Assembly: GCA_015501585.1 (NCBI GenBank)
Contig: JADNRY010000037.1
Location: 62,001 to 126,000 of the forward strand
Direction of reading: 5' to 3'
Length of the DNA stretch: 64,000 bases
From: Rhodocollybia butyracea
Taxonomy: Eukaryota; Basidiomycota; Agaricomycetes; Agaricales; Omphalotaceae
Positions 24,487-36,982 of this stretch are shown piece by piece; within the stretch, counting starts at the first letter, position 1; the number at the start of each line of letters is the position of its first letter. A model generated the notes under the pieces. That model was not told the origin of the DNA, did not search any database, and was given only the letters and a program-made list of their open reading frames with translations. The position numbers and the translations under genes were made by a program.

Positions 24487-24964
24487 TAAATCCACACTTG
24501 GGAACCATCCATGGCCAATACATGCGGCTGGTCCTGCATGTAGAGTATTGATAATATTAATCTCTCTTACACAACTATGATCTCAACCTAGTACATGACC
24601 CCAACATTGAAACCTACTTACTTAGTTGGCGTGAGTTTAACGTTCTTCGAGTGGAATAACATGGGTGTTATCATTAGCTTAATCTCGAACAAATATTTTG
24701 GTCGGAGAACCTCTATGTATGTTGTTCTATCAATAGGGAGAAGCTGGCTACGAAAACGATCGAGCGGAATCTATTCGACTTAAACGGAAATGTCAAAGCG
24801 ATTTGTATCGAGTGCCGGAGAATTACGGTCCGATTCATGATCATAAAGCGCTGGAAGACTTTCCCAAATTAACAATCCAAAGGGCCAAATTCGAAGTTCT
24901 AATTCATTCGACCAGGGTACGAAGGTATATGGGATCATTGCATGGGCAAATTGCCATAGCACGA
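24487..24964. other. 3' intergenic region between converging genes
   Basis: No gene is supported. A 62-codon plus-strand frame at 24595 lacks conservation-like features. Confidence 0.4.
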
Positions 24965-26621
24965 TTAGTTATAACCCAGTTTTTGTGCTTCTTCCCTGAT
25001 CTGTTCCTCGATACTAATGCTGTACCCGACACGATGTAAATGAATTTTGGCAACGTATATACCATCATGCTGGGCCATACTTTCCAGTAGATTTGACTTT
25101 GTGCTAAAAACGGCGGCGCTACCCCACAACGTCTTCGCACAGTGTAAGATGTAAGTTTGCGTCTTGTTTAAAGTAAAAAGGTCATGTTGTAATAATTGGA
25201 GAAAGGTCCTATAAGCTTACCTTGCCTGGAAGTTGAACGTATTCGTCGGGAGTCACCTTCGAGGTTACACCACCAGTATACTCTCCCAAGTAGTAAAGGT
25301 GCCCCAAAAGACTGTTCTGAACAAAAAGATGACATTGCTTGGCCGGACTGAAAGTGCCTAGAATGGCGCAAGGAGCATCATGATTTTCAGAAACCGTGTA
25401 AAGCATATGTTCGGTGGTATTATGAGTGGCCAATAGTGTTTGTGGACTCTTCAAAATATGATACACGGGCACTTGAGGTCCTAGTATTCCGATCGTCTGA
25501 GTATATGTCAACTTACAGGTGAAGATAGAGAGTGTTATGAGATACTTACTGCCTGGAAGAGTTCTTGTACTGCCTTCCCAGCCTTCGGTACTGGTAACCT
25601 TGAGCATAAAGGTTTAAACCCAGTTATACTCAGTTGTTGGGGCTCATCTCCATTCTAAGATAACGGTGGGATCACTTCTTAGTTTCGAGTAATGGAGACG
25701 TTGTAATTACGGACCTTGTTGGTTTGGGAAGTTGGAGATGTTGCTTGATTTTCGTTTTGACCAATAGACGATTCTGCGATCGCGTGGTGCGTAGGGCTGG
25801 GTTTTTCCAGAGGAACGGGAATCTCAGGCTGTAACAATAGAAAAGAAGTTGGGCTACATAGGAGTCATTGTGGACATGGACATACCCTTGCCGTTCCTAT
25901 AATTGAATTTGCAGTTGTAGTCGCGACGTCTGTAACTTCTTTTGGGGTATCAGTGATAACAGTGAGAGATGTTTGTTCCTTTGAGACAGTTTCAGCCTGC
26001 ATGAATGAGATTGGTTTTCCAAAAGGTTGGCAAAGCAAAGGAGCGTCTACAAAGGAGTCTTCGCGGTCACCACTGGGCATTGGTCCTCCTTCACCTGGTT
26101 TTCCAGAGGTACTGCTCATATGTGATGGATCCTCCATATTCAGCTCGACAACTGCCCAAATTCCATGGACCGAAGAACTCACAAAGGATATTTTCGAAGC
26201 TTTGTCGGAGTCTTCTGTGCTCTGTGTCATGGGATGCTCCGTGCCCGAACAATTGGTCATATATGAAGGAATAGAGGCCCTCAGTTCCAGCGCAGCCTCC
26301 AAGGTAGAGCGAGTAGCCTGAAGTTCGAGATTCATGGATTCATTCTCCACCATAAGATCAGTGAATGCTTCCTGTATCTTGCTCAATCGAATTTGCCATT
26401 GGGCAGAAGTATTCTGAAAATTAGCGAGCTGATTTTGAATCTTGTAGATGATTTTATTTGATGCCTAAACCAAAAGTGTTGTTGATCACCTCCGCTGATC
26501 TTATAGCACAGAGACAGACCTGTGAATGCTCGAGCTCTTTGCGGGCTCTTAACAATTCCTCACCTTGCTGTCGGACGAGGTCCAGAACGAAATCGACATT
26601 GGAGCGGCCAGATAAAGCCAT
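24965..26621 (-). CDS. Coiled-coil protein with a DUF6697-like C-terminal domain
   Basis: ATG 26621 reads MALSGRSNVDFVLDLVRQQG and enters a long coiled coil (GEELLRARKELEHSQ; NKIIYKIQNQLANFQ; LSKIQEAFTDLMVENESMNL). A low-complexity Ser/Thr linker follows, then a compact C-terminal domain: QVPVYHILKSPQTLLATHN, VQNSLLGHLYYLGEYTGGV, and in the last exon TLWGSAAVFSTKSNLLESMA and GYSISIEEQIREEAQKLGYN, with a stop at 24965-24967. The pattern of tryptophan/tyrosine-rich YLGEY followed by a Pro-rich hydrophobic step (TPDEYVQLP) and TLWG resembles the basidiomycete-restricted DUF6697 domain; that assignment is from memory and tentative. Function is unknown. At least three introns are phase-consistent. 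Confidence 0.6.
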
Positions 26622-27044
26622 GATCTTTGAAGTAAATGAAGCGGCCGCGAAAGAGAGAAAGAAAGAGAGTCTAGGGAGAATTCGGAACCGCGTGTTTCAT
26701 GAAAGGTCACGATAGGGTTTCTCCCACAGGCCACGCAGCACAGTACTGAGGGATATTATTCGATGTGGAATACAGTATAATATACCCGATACGAAAGTTG
26801 ATTTAGTCTTGGATAGTATTTTAATTTTTCTTCATAATTGCTCTTCAAATCTAACTGTCACCTGGTACAGGACTCAAAGCGACCGGTACGACTCGGAGTC
26901 CTGGCTAGACTACTGGATTAGCTACAGGTGTTTTACAAGCCGTGGAAAGGTTGGTATGAAGCCTGGCCTAAGTCACTTCTGGTCCTTGTAGCAGTGGGAA
27001 TGACGTCACGACCCACGACTTTAGCTCGTTGAACTCGAACCACG
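26622..27044. other. Divergent promoter region; left flank of the inverted duplication
   Basis: Parts of this stretch recur near 39.6 kb and 45.6-45.8 kb. The segment around 26846-26955 recurs there in the same orientation, while the flanking segment 26770-26815 recurs inverted. Confidence 0.5.
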
Positions 27045-29306
27045 ATGACTGAACGACTTTCTCGAGCGCCATCGCGAGCAACGTCGATACATTCACGGAC
27101 ACCCTCACGCGCCCCGTCGCGCGCTACTTCACTCATCCGGAAACAAACAGCTCCAATCTCTCTCCGCCCTTCCGACATTCTCATCGAGCGCTTCACCGCA
27201 TGGAAAGCCATCGTCAAACAACTCATATCGTATTTCCAAGGACTTGCTGATATCCAAGCTCATACTGCAAAAGAACTCGTGAAGCTTGGTGGCGTAATAC
27301 AGGTACCCTTCAGAGCTGGAAATCAATTTCTCGGGGAAGGTGGCTTGCAAGATGTCTTTTATGCTATGAGGGAAGAAGGCGTAAGAGCAGTAGGAGAAGA
27401 ATATGCAGGATTTGGAAGGACAATCGAGGGAAGTATTGTAAGAGGTTTGGAGAAGTTGAGAGGAGAAATCAAAGTTCATGTCAAGGTCGGTGGGTAGAAC
27501 AAAATCTATGAGAAACATCTGATTCTTTGATAGAACATTCAAAATGACACTGGTAAACTAGCTACGCTTGTCTCTCGCGAACGGGAGTTATCCACTTCTC
27601 TGATCAGTACCCTTGCCACATGCATCTCTACGTTCCAGAACACGCCTCTCGCGCTTGTCTCCCATCCGAAATCTGACCCGTACATAGCAAATTTACATGT
27701 GGAGCACCAGCTCAGAAAACAAGTGAACGCTGAGAACTTGTTGCAGAAAAGCATTATCATTGCTCAGGCAAATTCAGCGGTATTTGAAGAGGGAATTGTG
27801 TCTGCGATAAAGGGTGCATGGGCAACGTACGAAGAGTGGCGTGTACGTATGGAAGGAAGCCAAGGGAATGTAGGAACTCATTTACAAAGCTTAGCTGGGA
27901 AATTCGCAGCATTAGATCCAACTCTCGAATGGGTTTCCTTTTCTGGCCGTACAGAGCATTTATTGGATCCCGAAACACCACTAAGGAATCCTCGGCGATC
28001 AAGTACCCGGCCAAGGAGGATGCGAGCGTCAAAGTAGTTCATGAGGGACTCCTTGGACGTAAGAAGCGATATACGAGAAGGTGGGTTGAAGCGAACTTTG
28101 TCCTCACTCCAGCCGGATTTTTGCATCAGATGAGGAATGGTGATATCGATCATGATGGAGAGGCCCCTACACCGATTTTCTCGTTGTTTTTACCACTCTG
28201 TACGCTTGGACCACCGAGTTCGAGCTCGAGTTACAAGTTTCATATTGAAACTACCAAGGAAGGAAGCGGGACGGTCAAAGGCGGCAAGTCGTTGGCGGGG
28301 GTTAGACGGACCTTGAGTTTGAGCTCAAAGAAGGGAAATGCCGGAGGAAGTAGCACTGCATGGACATTCAAGGCGAGGAGCAGAGAGGAGATGATGGAGT
28401 GGTGGAATGATATTCGGATGTTGTGTGCTAGGTAGGTGCCTCCGTTTATTGCCTTGTTCGTTATTCTGATCTACTTCCCAGATACCTTGTTGCATCGGAA
28501 CAAATGGAGCGTTCGGGACCAGTCGATGCTGCTGTGAGAGCGGCTGGATATCCGTCGGAGGATGAGGAAGATGAAGAAGGCGAATACGATGATACTGAGA
28601 GTGAAGACGGTAAGCTTTTTGCTGTCGATTTTCTTTGCAACTGATGTTGTCTTGGTCCTCTGTTCCTTCTCTGATCAACACAAACAGGTTACGTCTCCCC
28701 CGGCCCAGGCCAAGGCTCTTCTGTTGAGGAAGACAAAGAGTTTGCCGACGCTGACGAGGAAGAAAATCCTCCAGGTTACTCGCACGGGGGAAGAGTGATG
28801 CCTGGCGGGGTCGGGGAGAACGGGTTCCCAGTAAGTTACATCCCGTTCATGCATCGTCCACTATTTACCACTTTTTGCACAGCTCGACAAGAAATCTTCA
28901 CATAGTCGACAAAACAGCAAGCGTAGCAAGCACTCTACGGGTAAAGACCCGGAAGTGTTAGTAACAAGGCGTCCGTCGGCTTCGTCTTCGAAATCGAGAT
29001 TGAACCAGTAAGTCATTCGATGGTATGGATAATATTGCCCTTTGGTAGTGGTATTGGGAACCGTGCTGATAGTTTTCCATTCTGCTTCGTGCACCCCGTC
29101 CCCCCTTATCTTTCTTCTATCCCTGCTTTCCTATTTCCTACTTTCTCTATGCTTACCCTCACATCTGCCTTCATTATTCTAGTCAAGAAGAGGATGAAAA
29201 TCAAGTAGACCTTGAAGTTGAACGTGTCGACAATGGCTCAGAATACCCGGAGAGCGGAGCCACCGTAGGAAATGGGAATGGAAGTCGGTTTCTGGAGGAT
29301 ATTTGA
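27045..29306 (+). pseudogene. Slm1-like BAR and PH domain gene, copy 1, frameshifted
   Basis: Exon 1 starts MTERLSRAPSRATSIHSRTP, an SR-rich N-terminus. A BAR-type helical region follows (SDILIERFTAWKAIVKQLIS; EEGVRAVGEEYAGFGRTIEG; LHVEHQLRKQVNAENLLQKS). The PH domain begins at KVVHEGLLGRKKRYTRRWVE and ends TAWTFKARSREEMMEWWNDI. Later exons are acidic and Ser-rich and end GSRFLEDI. Yeast Slm1/Slm2 bind PI(4,5)P2 and carry TORC2 signals at the plasma membrane; the role is inferred. At about 27994 this copy has CTCGGCGATC where copy 2 has one extra G. That one-base loss shifts the frame before the PH domain and stops at 28037. It has the full C-terminal exons that copy 2 lacks. The lesion should be confirmed, because a base-call error would make this the intact gene. 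Confidence 0.75.
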
Positions 29307-29932
29307 GGCATGGGATAGTACACTTTGAATGCCTCTTTTAAGCTCAAGTTCTTTTCCTTTGCTTCTTTTCTGTCAAGCAGTATACCTTACCAGTAACGTG
29401 AAATGCATTCCCAGCGCAAGCTGTTGAGTCAAACGGCTGATCCTCGGTACAAGGGAATCACGACAACGGGAGACGAGCCACGTACTCAGTGTACCGGTGG
29501 AGGTAGTGAAAGGGAATACACACGTTGTACAGTCGTTGTTGGGTCGTAACCAAGCTTGGGAGGTGTTATGAGCTTCAAGTTGACTCGGAGGTCCAACCTG
29601 GTCCAACTCGGTCATCATAGTTCAATCGCTCTGTGATTTTATTTCCCCAGTCTCCTATAAACGACGCATCTGAAGATCGATAAACGACCGTCCCGCTTTT
29701 CCTTCAATGAGGGAATCACTAAGTGTCGTGGACCCAGTTGGCTTTCAACTTTGTGAGCCGGGGTGATTGAGTTCACTCTGCCGCAGCAAAGTTGACTGGG
29801 TGCAAAACTCCGCAGTACACATATGGAGCAATGTGGCCACAGTTGTTCCTCAATGGGACCGCACCGGTTTCTCTTCGCAGATGCAAAATAAAAAAATAAA
29901 AAAATAAGCGCTCGAAACGGCCGCCTTGGATG
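29307..29932. other. Intergenic, inside the left duplication arm
   Basis: No gene is seen. A poly-A/AAAAAAT tract lies near 29885-29907. Confidence 0.45.
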
Positions 29933-31639
29933 TGGACTTCGTCCCTATCACACTTGTTAGGTCCGCGAGACTCTGACCTACCTACATACCTGAGCCTCGA
30001 GCATTTTCAACTCGAAAATTTCTTACAGACGAAATCTGGCGCGCTTGCTTCACCTTTGTCTCCTTGAAAGATCTCTCTCATCTAGCTTGCGTGTGCAAAC
30101 TGTTTCGCGATATATCTCAACCTCTGCTCTTCACGTCTTTAACTCACATCCAATGTCTGCTGACACAGAAGGGTAAGGGTAGGAGTCGTCTCGAGCTGTA
30201 TCTTCAAGGTCGAGGGCTTTCGAAAGATGATTTGGGACTCTCATCAGTCCAAAGGCTTGAAAAAGCTGCCGTCCGTTTCTCCAATCTTTCTTCAGACCGA
30301 AGGATTTCCCAATTTGTCCTCGAATTTACATTCCAAGGATACCTGACGGAGGATAGTGCATTTTTGCGACGCGTTAACGGGGCAGGGCTGGATACGGATG
30401 CCATCAGGACGGCGTACCCCACCGTTCGGGATACTTTCATGCTATCATTGAAGTCATTCAGCCGGCTGTATAAGCTCGAACTCTTGACCATGTATGTGGA
30501 TGCCAATGTCTGGGTCACCCTCGAGACGATACCCACTCTTCGCACTCTTGTGCTACAGAATTGTACCCTTTCGGGAAATTACGCTCCCTGTCTCAAACTA
30601 GACTGTTTCGAAGCTCGGAGATTTTCCTTTGCTGGAGAAGAGTTGCACCTTGCTCACTTAGATTTCCCCACCATTCAGCACATGGTCCTTGACTTCTCAT
30701 CGGTGTCACAGTCAGAATTCACTAGCTTCACGCATCATGCTCATTTGAAAAACTTGACCTTTCCGAAACTTTCTACACTGCAGTTCACTCCTCCCGAAAA
30801 ATGGATCGATGTTAGAAAAGATGAAAGCGGAATGCCTTCATCAGCTCGTGACTTCCTACGTCTATTCCCGAACCTTGAAAAGCTTCGGTTTAATGGAAAA
30901 AGCATACCTTCATCATTCACAAATGTTGCTATTCCATTGGAAATATTTCCAAGGTTGACTTCGTTGTCAGCACCACAGAACTTCGCATCCGCGTTCATCC
31001 CAGGCAGGAACATTCGAGATCTCAAGTTACAAGATCCTCCTTCTACAGGATTACTCGAACTATTGCAAGCCCACGCGATAGAGAGACTGCGCTCCCTCGA
31101 TGTTACCTTCATTAATCCACTGATGACTTTGTCGCAAGGTTCCGAGATCGTACATCTCATGGCACACTCGGCACCCATGCTCGAACGGCTGCACCTCTCG
31201 CTTCCCGAAGCTGATAATTCGAGCGATCAATTAGAAAACAGCTTCGAGAAGCGGTACGACATTAGCTCATTCGCGGAATATGAATTAGACGAATCGGATA
31301 TGTCTTTCTGTTCATTTGGGGTATGCAGCTTGTCTTAATGATGGATTTTGCTGACTATCCCGACAGGACCTTCTTGCAGCTATTGTTCGACAACATCCCT
31401 TGGGACTACTCCCTCCCAATCTGACCCACTTGGAGCTCAGGCGAATCCCCTCATCATTCCAACCATTTTATCCAATACATGATGAAGATTTTCGAGCCAA
31501 ACTTGAATCCCTAGGAATTTCTCATTTGAAACTCCGCAATGTTCGTGTCCGGATTGGGAGGAGTATCCATTCTTGGATGAGATTCGGGAAGAATTTTTGG
31601 GAGCATACTGAAACTGTTTCAAGGAGCAGTTATCTATAG
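29933..31639 (+). CDS. F-box/LRR-type protein, duplication copy 1, start disturbed
   Basis: The open body (30023-31338) encodes the F-box end (TFVSLKDLSHLACVCKLFRD) followed by irregular leucine-rich repeats, for example LETIPTLRTLVLQNCTLSGN and FPNLEKLRFNGKSIPSSF. A second exon after about 31365 reads LLPPNLTHLELRRIPSSFQP and ends TETVSRSSYL. Copy 2 begins MWTSSLSHLLGPRDSEPQSS. Here the same ATG (29933) is present, but a 17-nt insertion plus a 3-nt loss near 29975-30005 throw the start out of frame with the F-box. A GTCCGC...TTACAG intron (about 29963-30026) would restore frame, but its donor is weak. It is either a recently broken copy or one rescued by a new intron. SCF substrate-receptor role is inferred from the family. 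Confidence 0.6.
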
Positions 31640-32071
31640 TCAACATTTACTTCTGTATTTCTTTGGCGTACATACATGTGGTCAGCCTAGAGAAGAGAAA
31701 TTAATTGCAGGTATGATATACTTTATTCCCATCAAGTTTTAACGACGGAATTCGAGACTCAGACTTAGTTTTTTTTTTTTCAATCATATTTATTCGCATC
31801 TGCGCGATAGCGTATGGTAGCGAGTATACGTACAGTAAGTACTACAGTGAGAGAATTTGTACTGTCATGGTAAATGGCTCTGTCTGCAACAGTAAGTTCT
31901 CGAAGGAACAGGGCGAGAGCGTGCTCTCTGCCAGATTACGCACTGGTCAGCGGTGTCAGACTTAGTTGAACCCTCTCTGAGCCCTTTCACTGCAGACTTA
32001 ACACCTGTTCACAAGGAGAAGCTCTTGACTATTGAAAATTAAATGCCACCTTGTAGATTATAAAGTTTTAT
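31640..32071. other. Intergenic spacer, no gene seen
   Basis: AT-rich with a T tract near 31769-31780. This is unique sequence between the duplication arm and the P450 gene. Confidence 0.45.
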
Positions 32072-34162
32072 TTAATTCTTCCTAACCCTTAGTGGTACTT
32101 GAACACCCTTGCAACCCACAACCTTTGGTCTAGGTAATATCCCTGTCTTCAAGCTGACCTTGGTCTCTGGACCGTCCGGAAACTCAAAGGTATAGTTTCG
32201 GATTAGAACTGATAATACAGCCTACAAAAGTTTGACAATTAGAGCGTCTCTACGGCCAGCCGAGAATGCTGGTATACCTTGAACTCTGCCAATGCAAAAC
32301 CCTTCCCAAGGCATGTTCTCGGTCCATCTGAAAAGGTTAATAAATGGCGATGTCCTTGGATCTCCTTGTACGTGGCTTCCGAAGCCAGCTTGCCCCATTG
32401 GACTGTCGACTGTTCCCCGCCTTCTTCTGGTACAAGCCACCTCTCAGGATAAAACTCCTTGGCATTTGGTCCCCATATGGCGTCGGCACGGTTAATGCAG
32501 ATGGCGGAAGCACTAACAGTTGTCCCTTTAGAAATGGCGACACTGGTTTCGCCGGTCAGAAGAGGCGTTGAGAGGGGAAGAATGTCGTCCTCAGAAGCCT
32601 GTACGTTTCTTTTAGAAGTAAAAGAGGAGCAAAGAGATGAGACAAACCACTCTATTAGTCTCTGATAAGGGTGGATGTAATCTGAGCGTCTCGTGAATAA
32701 CAGCATCAAGATAAGGCAACGCCGTGCCCATTAATTGGTCCCATGTGGGATCCACATCCCCAAAAGCTTCAAGTTCTTGCCGAAGTTTGTCTTGTAGAGC
32801 AGGTTGCTTCGATAGTTCGATGAGCGCCCAAGTCAAGCTTACTACAGGGATAATTGATGAGGATGAACAAAGAAATTTCAGTGGTACTGACTTGATGTAG
32901 TCTCGTATCCAGCCAGAAGGAGGACATTCTAGTGCATGAAAGTTGAGTAATAAAACTCACTCTCATAAATGCCATACCATCTGAAGTACAACGTAAACAA
33001 GCATACAAAGCGCAAGAAGTAAGTGAAATATACTTGAGCTAAAACTTCCGCCTCTGTCAGATGTAGCCCTCCATCAGCGACCTCAGCCTTAACTAGTAGT
33101 GTTCATGGATGAACGGTGATGAATTGATAGAAAGATATGGTTGCTCACTTAACAGTCCAATAATAGACTTTTCATTATCAACGTCCACACCTGCTTTCTT
33201 GTTCCTCTCCAGTAAAATATTAGCAATTTCGCGCATGGACTGCGAGAGTTCCAGCAATTTCTTTCTTCTCTCAGTGGGCAAGTTTCGAAGAAATGGAAAC
33301 ATGATTGACAACAGAAACAGTATTGACTCAAAAACAGAAGAGTCGCCAGTACTCAGATTTTCGAAGGCGTCAGCGACAGTGCACTGTTTGCCATCAAGAG
33401 AGCCAAAATCATGAGAGAATCCTGCGATTCCAATGCTGTCCAAACTATGGACATCGTTGTCAATGAAATCATTCAAGTAATAAGTGAAGGACATACGCTA
33501 TACGGCTCATCCAACTCTGGACTTCAATGATAGGGCATCCATCTGCTTGATTTTCTATCAGGATATCCCAGTGGGTTTTCAACTGTACGCCTTTAAGCTT
33601 CGCACTGTAAGCCTAGGTAGTCACATATGGGTTTACCTTGTACCCGGAATCAAAGAACACGGAAATGAGCCTGCGGATAGCCGCGTTGGTAAACGCTGGG
33701 GCAAGTGCTTTCCGTTGTCTTCGATGATCTTCTCCTTCCGCCCAAAGTAATCCTTTCCCAAACTAGAGCATCATAAACAAGAGTCCTAATGACGAGCATC
33801 CCACTGCAGATTGAACATACCACATTTCCAATAAACCATTTGGCAATCGGTGTTCCGACGTAAACAAAAGTCTCTTTGGAATAGAAACTACTTATTGCTC
33901 GAGGATCACAAAGTACAACCTTGCTCCTTCCCAGTGCTAACGGTACTTTGAATATACAGCCGTATTTTGTCGCCCATTCCTCGTAAATTTGACCAACATC
34001 ACTTGCAGATCGAATATATCGACTTTGGCCCCAAATAAGACTCGCTCTGGGCGGACCTTGGAGAGAGATGGAATTGCGCGAACGAGCTGCGCGAAGAATT
34101 ATTCTGGTAAGGTAAAGGGCGACGCAGACAACGACAATGTCAGTCGGTCTGAATTCATACAT
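32072..34162 (-). CDS. Cytochrome P450 monooxygenase
   Basis: ATG 34162 (MYEFRPTDIVVVCVALYLTR) gives an N-terminal ER anchor. A proline-rich hinge (LQGPPRASLIWGQ) and helix C region (FGKGLLWAEGEDHRRQRKAL) follow. The oxygen-binding I-helix is NVLLLAGYETTS, the ExxR motif is HETLRLHPPLSETNR, and the PERF-like segment is EFYPERWLVP. The heme-binding loop is FSDGPRTCLGKGFALAEF with the axial Cys. The last exon reads AVLSVLIRNYTFEFPDG and stops at 32072-32074. There are many short introns, all with usable GT-AG sites. Motifs are intact, so it should be a functional microsomal monooxygenase; substrate unknown. It lies alone in the spacer of the inverted duplication, with no biosynthetic cluster around it. 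Confidence 0.9.
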
Positions 34163-34476
34163 CACAGAAAACGTCTGAGCAAGTAGCGCTCGGCATGAGA
34201 CCGGCTTGTTGTAGTTGGCGACAGTGATGAGAGCGAGGCTCTAGTAATGATAAGATAAGACCTGTATCCCTGGTTGAGGGTCGAGTGGCCCGTCGAAGGG
34301 AAACTTATGCCGTCGAAAGGGGGTGCGGGTGTCGAGTGCAGAGACCGCGAGACCGCCAGTCAGCGAGAAGACAATCAAAGGAGGACCAAAGTTTCATTAA
34401 AACGTTAAGAGAAACTTTGCGCTCGGCGCTGCTGATACATCATTTGTTTATTTACGAGAGTTTTGAGAGTTTTGGT
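34163..34476. other. Intergenic spacer, P450 promoter side
   Basis: No gene is seen. This stretch separates the P450 start from the 3' end of the fused F-box/extension frame. Confidence 0.45.
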
Positions 34477-36982
34477 TCACGCGGCATCCCCCATATAGCT
34501 CCGTGCCGTTGCGAGCCTCTTTCCTCCTCTTCGCTTCCTTTTCCGCATTCCTCCTACGTCCAGAGTCGCGTTGTTCTGTGGGATTCGTGCTACATCGGAT
34601 GACCCTTGTGGAGGTTCTGTCAGTCGTTCTACAAAGTTGATGTGCGTTCGTTCCATTAGGGCAGGAGGGCGGTTTGCTTGATTTAGGATTTTCCCATTCC
34701 GCCAGTTCTCGATCAGGAGGCTCGGCCGTTTGATCAGCGTAACATAGTCTGAGTGAGCTGCTCGCGTCACCCAGAATGTATCCCCGTCGTTCAACGTCCC
34801 GGTGTACCCTGTTGCAAAACTCTGTGCCTGGTCCCGATTTACAAATTTCACCAACCATACGGGCTCCGCATTCCCATTCCTAATCTTGAACAGGACTGTC
34901 ACTCTCAGCTCCGGAACCTCTCGCGTGAACCAAGGCAAAAAATCACTCATGACACGTCTCCCTAGTCCTTCGATCCACAAGTAAGGCGAGTACTTCTCTT
35001 CTCTCTTCTGATCTATCATTGCTTGTCGCCGTCTCGCTGATATGAGAAGTGCCTGGATGAGCGGTTCTCCTACTGCGTCTACCACCGTTACCATGCTTTG
35101 GGGGGCCGGTGTCTCTTCTTCGGAGTCGATATCCATTGCTTCCTCTCCAAGTTGCGTGATGACATCGTCTCCTTGAGCTTCGGAGACTGCAGGCGGGGAA
35201 GAGGGTCGGGGAGATGTTCCCGTTGGCGTCGAAAGTGAATCGTCTTTGGCGTGGCGGTGTGGAGTTGAGGGCAGTGAACTGGGAGGTTTCGTCTGAGAGT
35301 TGCTAAAGATGTTTTCCAAAACAATTTCAGTATACTCCCAATGATTCTTCCCAAATCTCATCCAAGAATGGATACTCCTCCCAATCTGGACACGAACATT
35401 GCGAAGTTTCAGATAAGAACCTCCTAGAGATTCAAGTCTAGCTCGAAAACCATCGTCATGAATTGGATAAAATGGTTGGAATGATGAGGGGATTCGTCTG
35501 AGCTCCAAGTAGGTCAGATTGGGAGGGAGTAATCCCAGGGGATGCTGTCGAACAATAGCTGCAAGAAGGTCCTGTTGGGATAGTCAGCAAAATCCATTAA
35601 TAAGACAAGCTGCATACCCCGAATGAACAGAGAGAGGTATCCAATCCATATTCCGCGAATGAGCTAATATGGTACCGCTTCTCGGGACTCTCTGGCTGGT
35701 TGCTCGGATTATCAACTTCAGGAAGCGAGAGGAGTAGTCGTTCCAGCATGGGTGCTGAGTGTGCCATGAGATGTACGATCTCAAACCCTTGTGACAAAGT
35801 CATCAATGGATCAGCGAAGGTAACCTCCAAGCAAAGCAATTTCTCTATTCCCTGGGCTTCCAATAGTCCAATTAACTCTGCAGAAGGAGGGTCTCGTAAC
35901 TTGAGATCTCAGATTTGCCTGTCTGGGATGAACATGGATGTGAACTCCTGGGATGCTGACAACGAATTCAACCTTGGAAATATATCTAATGGAATAGCAA
36001 CACTTGTGAATGATGGGGATATGGTTTTATGGAAAACTCGAAACTTTTCAAGGTTCGGGAAAAGACGTAGGAAGTCATGAACTAGTGAAGGCATGTCAGT
36101 CATACCCTCATCTTTTCCAGCATCAATCCATTTTTCAGGAGGGGTGAACTCCAGGTGAGAAAGTTTCTGAAAGGTCAAGATTTTTGAACGCACATGATGC
36201 GTGAAATCGGTGAATTCTAACTGCGACATAAGGGAGAAGTCAAGGGCCATATGCTGAACGGTGGGGAAGGCCAGATGAGCAAGGTGTGACTCTTCTCCGG
36301 CCAAGGAAATTCTGCGAGCTTCGAAGCAGTCTAGTTTGAGACGGGGAGCATAATTTCCGGAAAGGGCACAACCCTGCAGCACAAGAGTGCGAAGAGTGGG
36401 TATCGTTTCGAGGGGGAGCCAGACATTGGCATCTACATACATGGTCAAGAGTTCGAGCTTATACAGCCGGGTGAATGACTTCAATGATAGCATGAAAGCA
36501 TCCCGAACAGTGGGGTATGCTGACCTGATGTCTTCCGTCCTCAGCCCTGACCTCTTAGCCCATCGTAAGAAAGCATTACCCTCCGTTAGGTATCCTTGGA
36601 ATGCAAATTTGAAGATGAATTGTGAAATTCTGTGGTCTGAAGAAAGGTTGGTCAAACGGACAGCAGCTTTTTCAAGCCTTTGGACTGATGAGAGTCCCAA
36701 ATTATCTTTCGATAACCCTCGGCCTTGGAGAAATCCCACGAGAGTCCTCCTGTCCTTTTTTTTCAGCAGACATTGGATCTGTGTTAAAGACGTGAAGAGC
36801 AGAGGTTGAGATATATCACGAAACAGCTTGCACACGCAAGCTAGGTGAGAGAGATCTTTCAAGGAGACAAAGGTGAAGCAAGCGCGCCAGATTTCGTCTG
36901 TAAGAATTTTTCGAGCTGAAAATGACGACTGAGGCTCAGAGTCTCGCGGACCTAGCAAGTGTGATAGGGACGAAGTCCACAT
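34477..36982 (-). pseudogene. F-box/LRR gene, duplication copy 2, with nonsense codon and fused C-terminal extension
   Basis: ATG 36982 (MWTSSLSHLLGPRDSEPQSS) runs through the F-box (EIWRACFTFVSLKDLSHLAC) and LRR-like body to a TGA at 35909-35911. Copy 1 has CGA (Arg) at the aligned codon, so this is a C-to-T nonsense change. The same frame stays open afterwards (DLKLRDPPSAELIGLLEAQG) up to the intron near 35575. The last exon continues past the point where copy 1 stops: after SIHSWMRFGKNHWEYTEIVL it reads on for about 280 codons. That extension has a Pro/Ser-rich linker and a folded-looking segment (LRVTVLFKIRNGNAEPVWLV; GYTGTLNDGDTFWVTRAAHS), ending in a basic tail (GGMRKRKRRGGKRLATARSY). 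I do not recognise the extension domain. Upstream of the TGA a 357-residue truncated protein could still be made. Confidence 0.65.

Larger units (their letters stand above)
27000..31618 (+). repeat. Left arm of a large inverted duplication
   Basis: The arm contains Slm1-like copy 1 and F-box copy 1 on the plus strand. The same two genes, in the same order and nearly identical in the Slm1 exons, lie on the minus strand at 39625-35316. Similarity stops at the 3' end of the F-box gene (about 31618 here, 35316 there). Confidence 0.9.

Noticed and set aside
32072..34162. Secondary-metabolite cluster around the P450
   Set aside because: No synthase, terpene cyclase, methyltransferase or transporter is nearby; the P450 stands alone.
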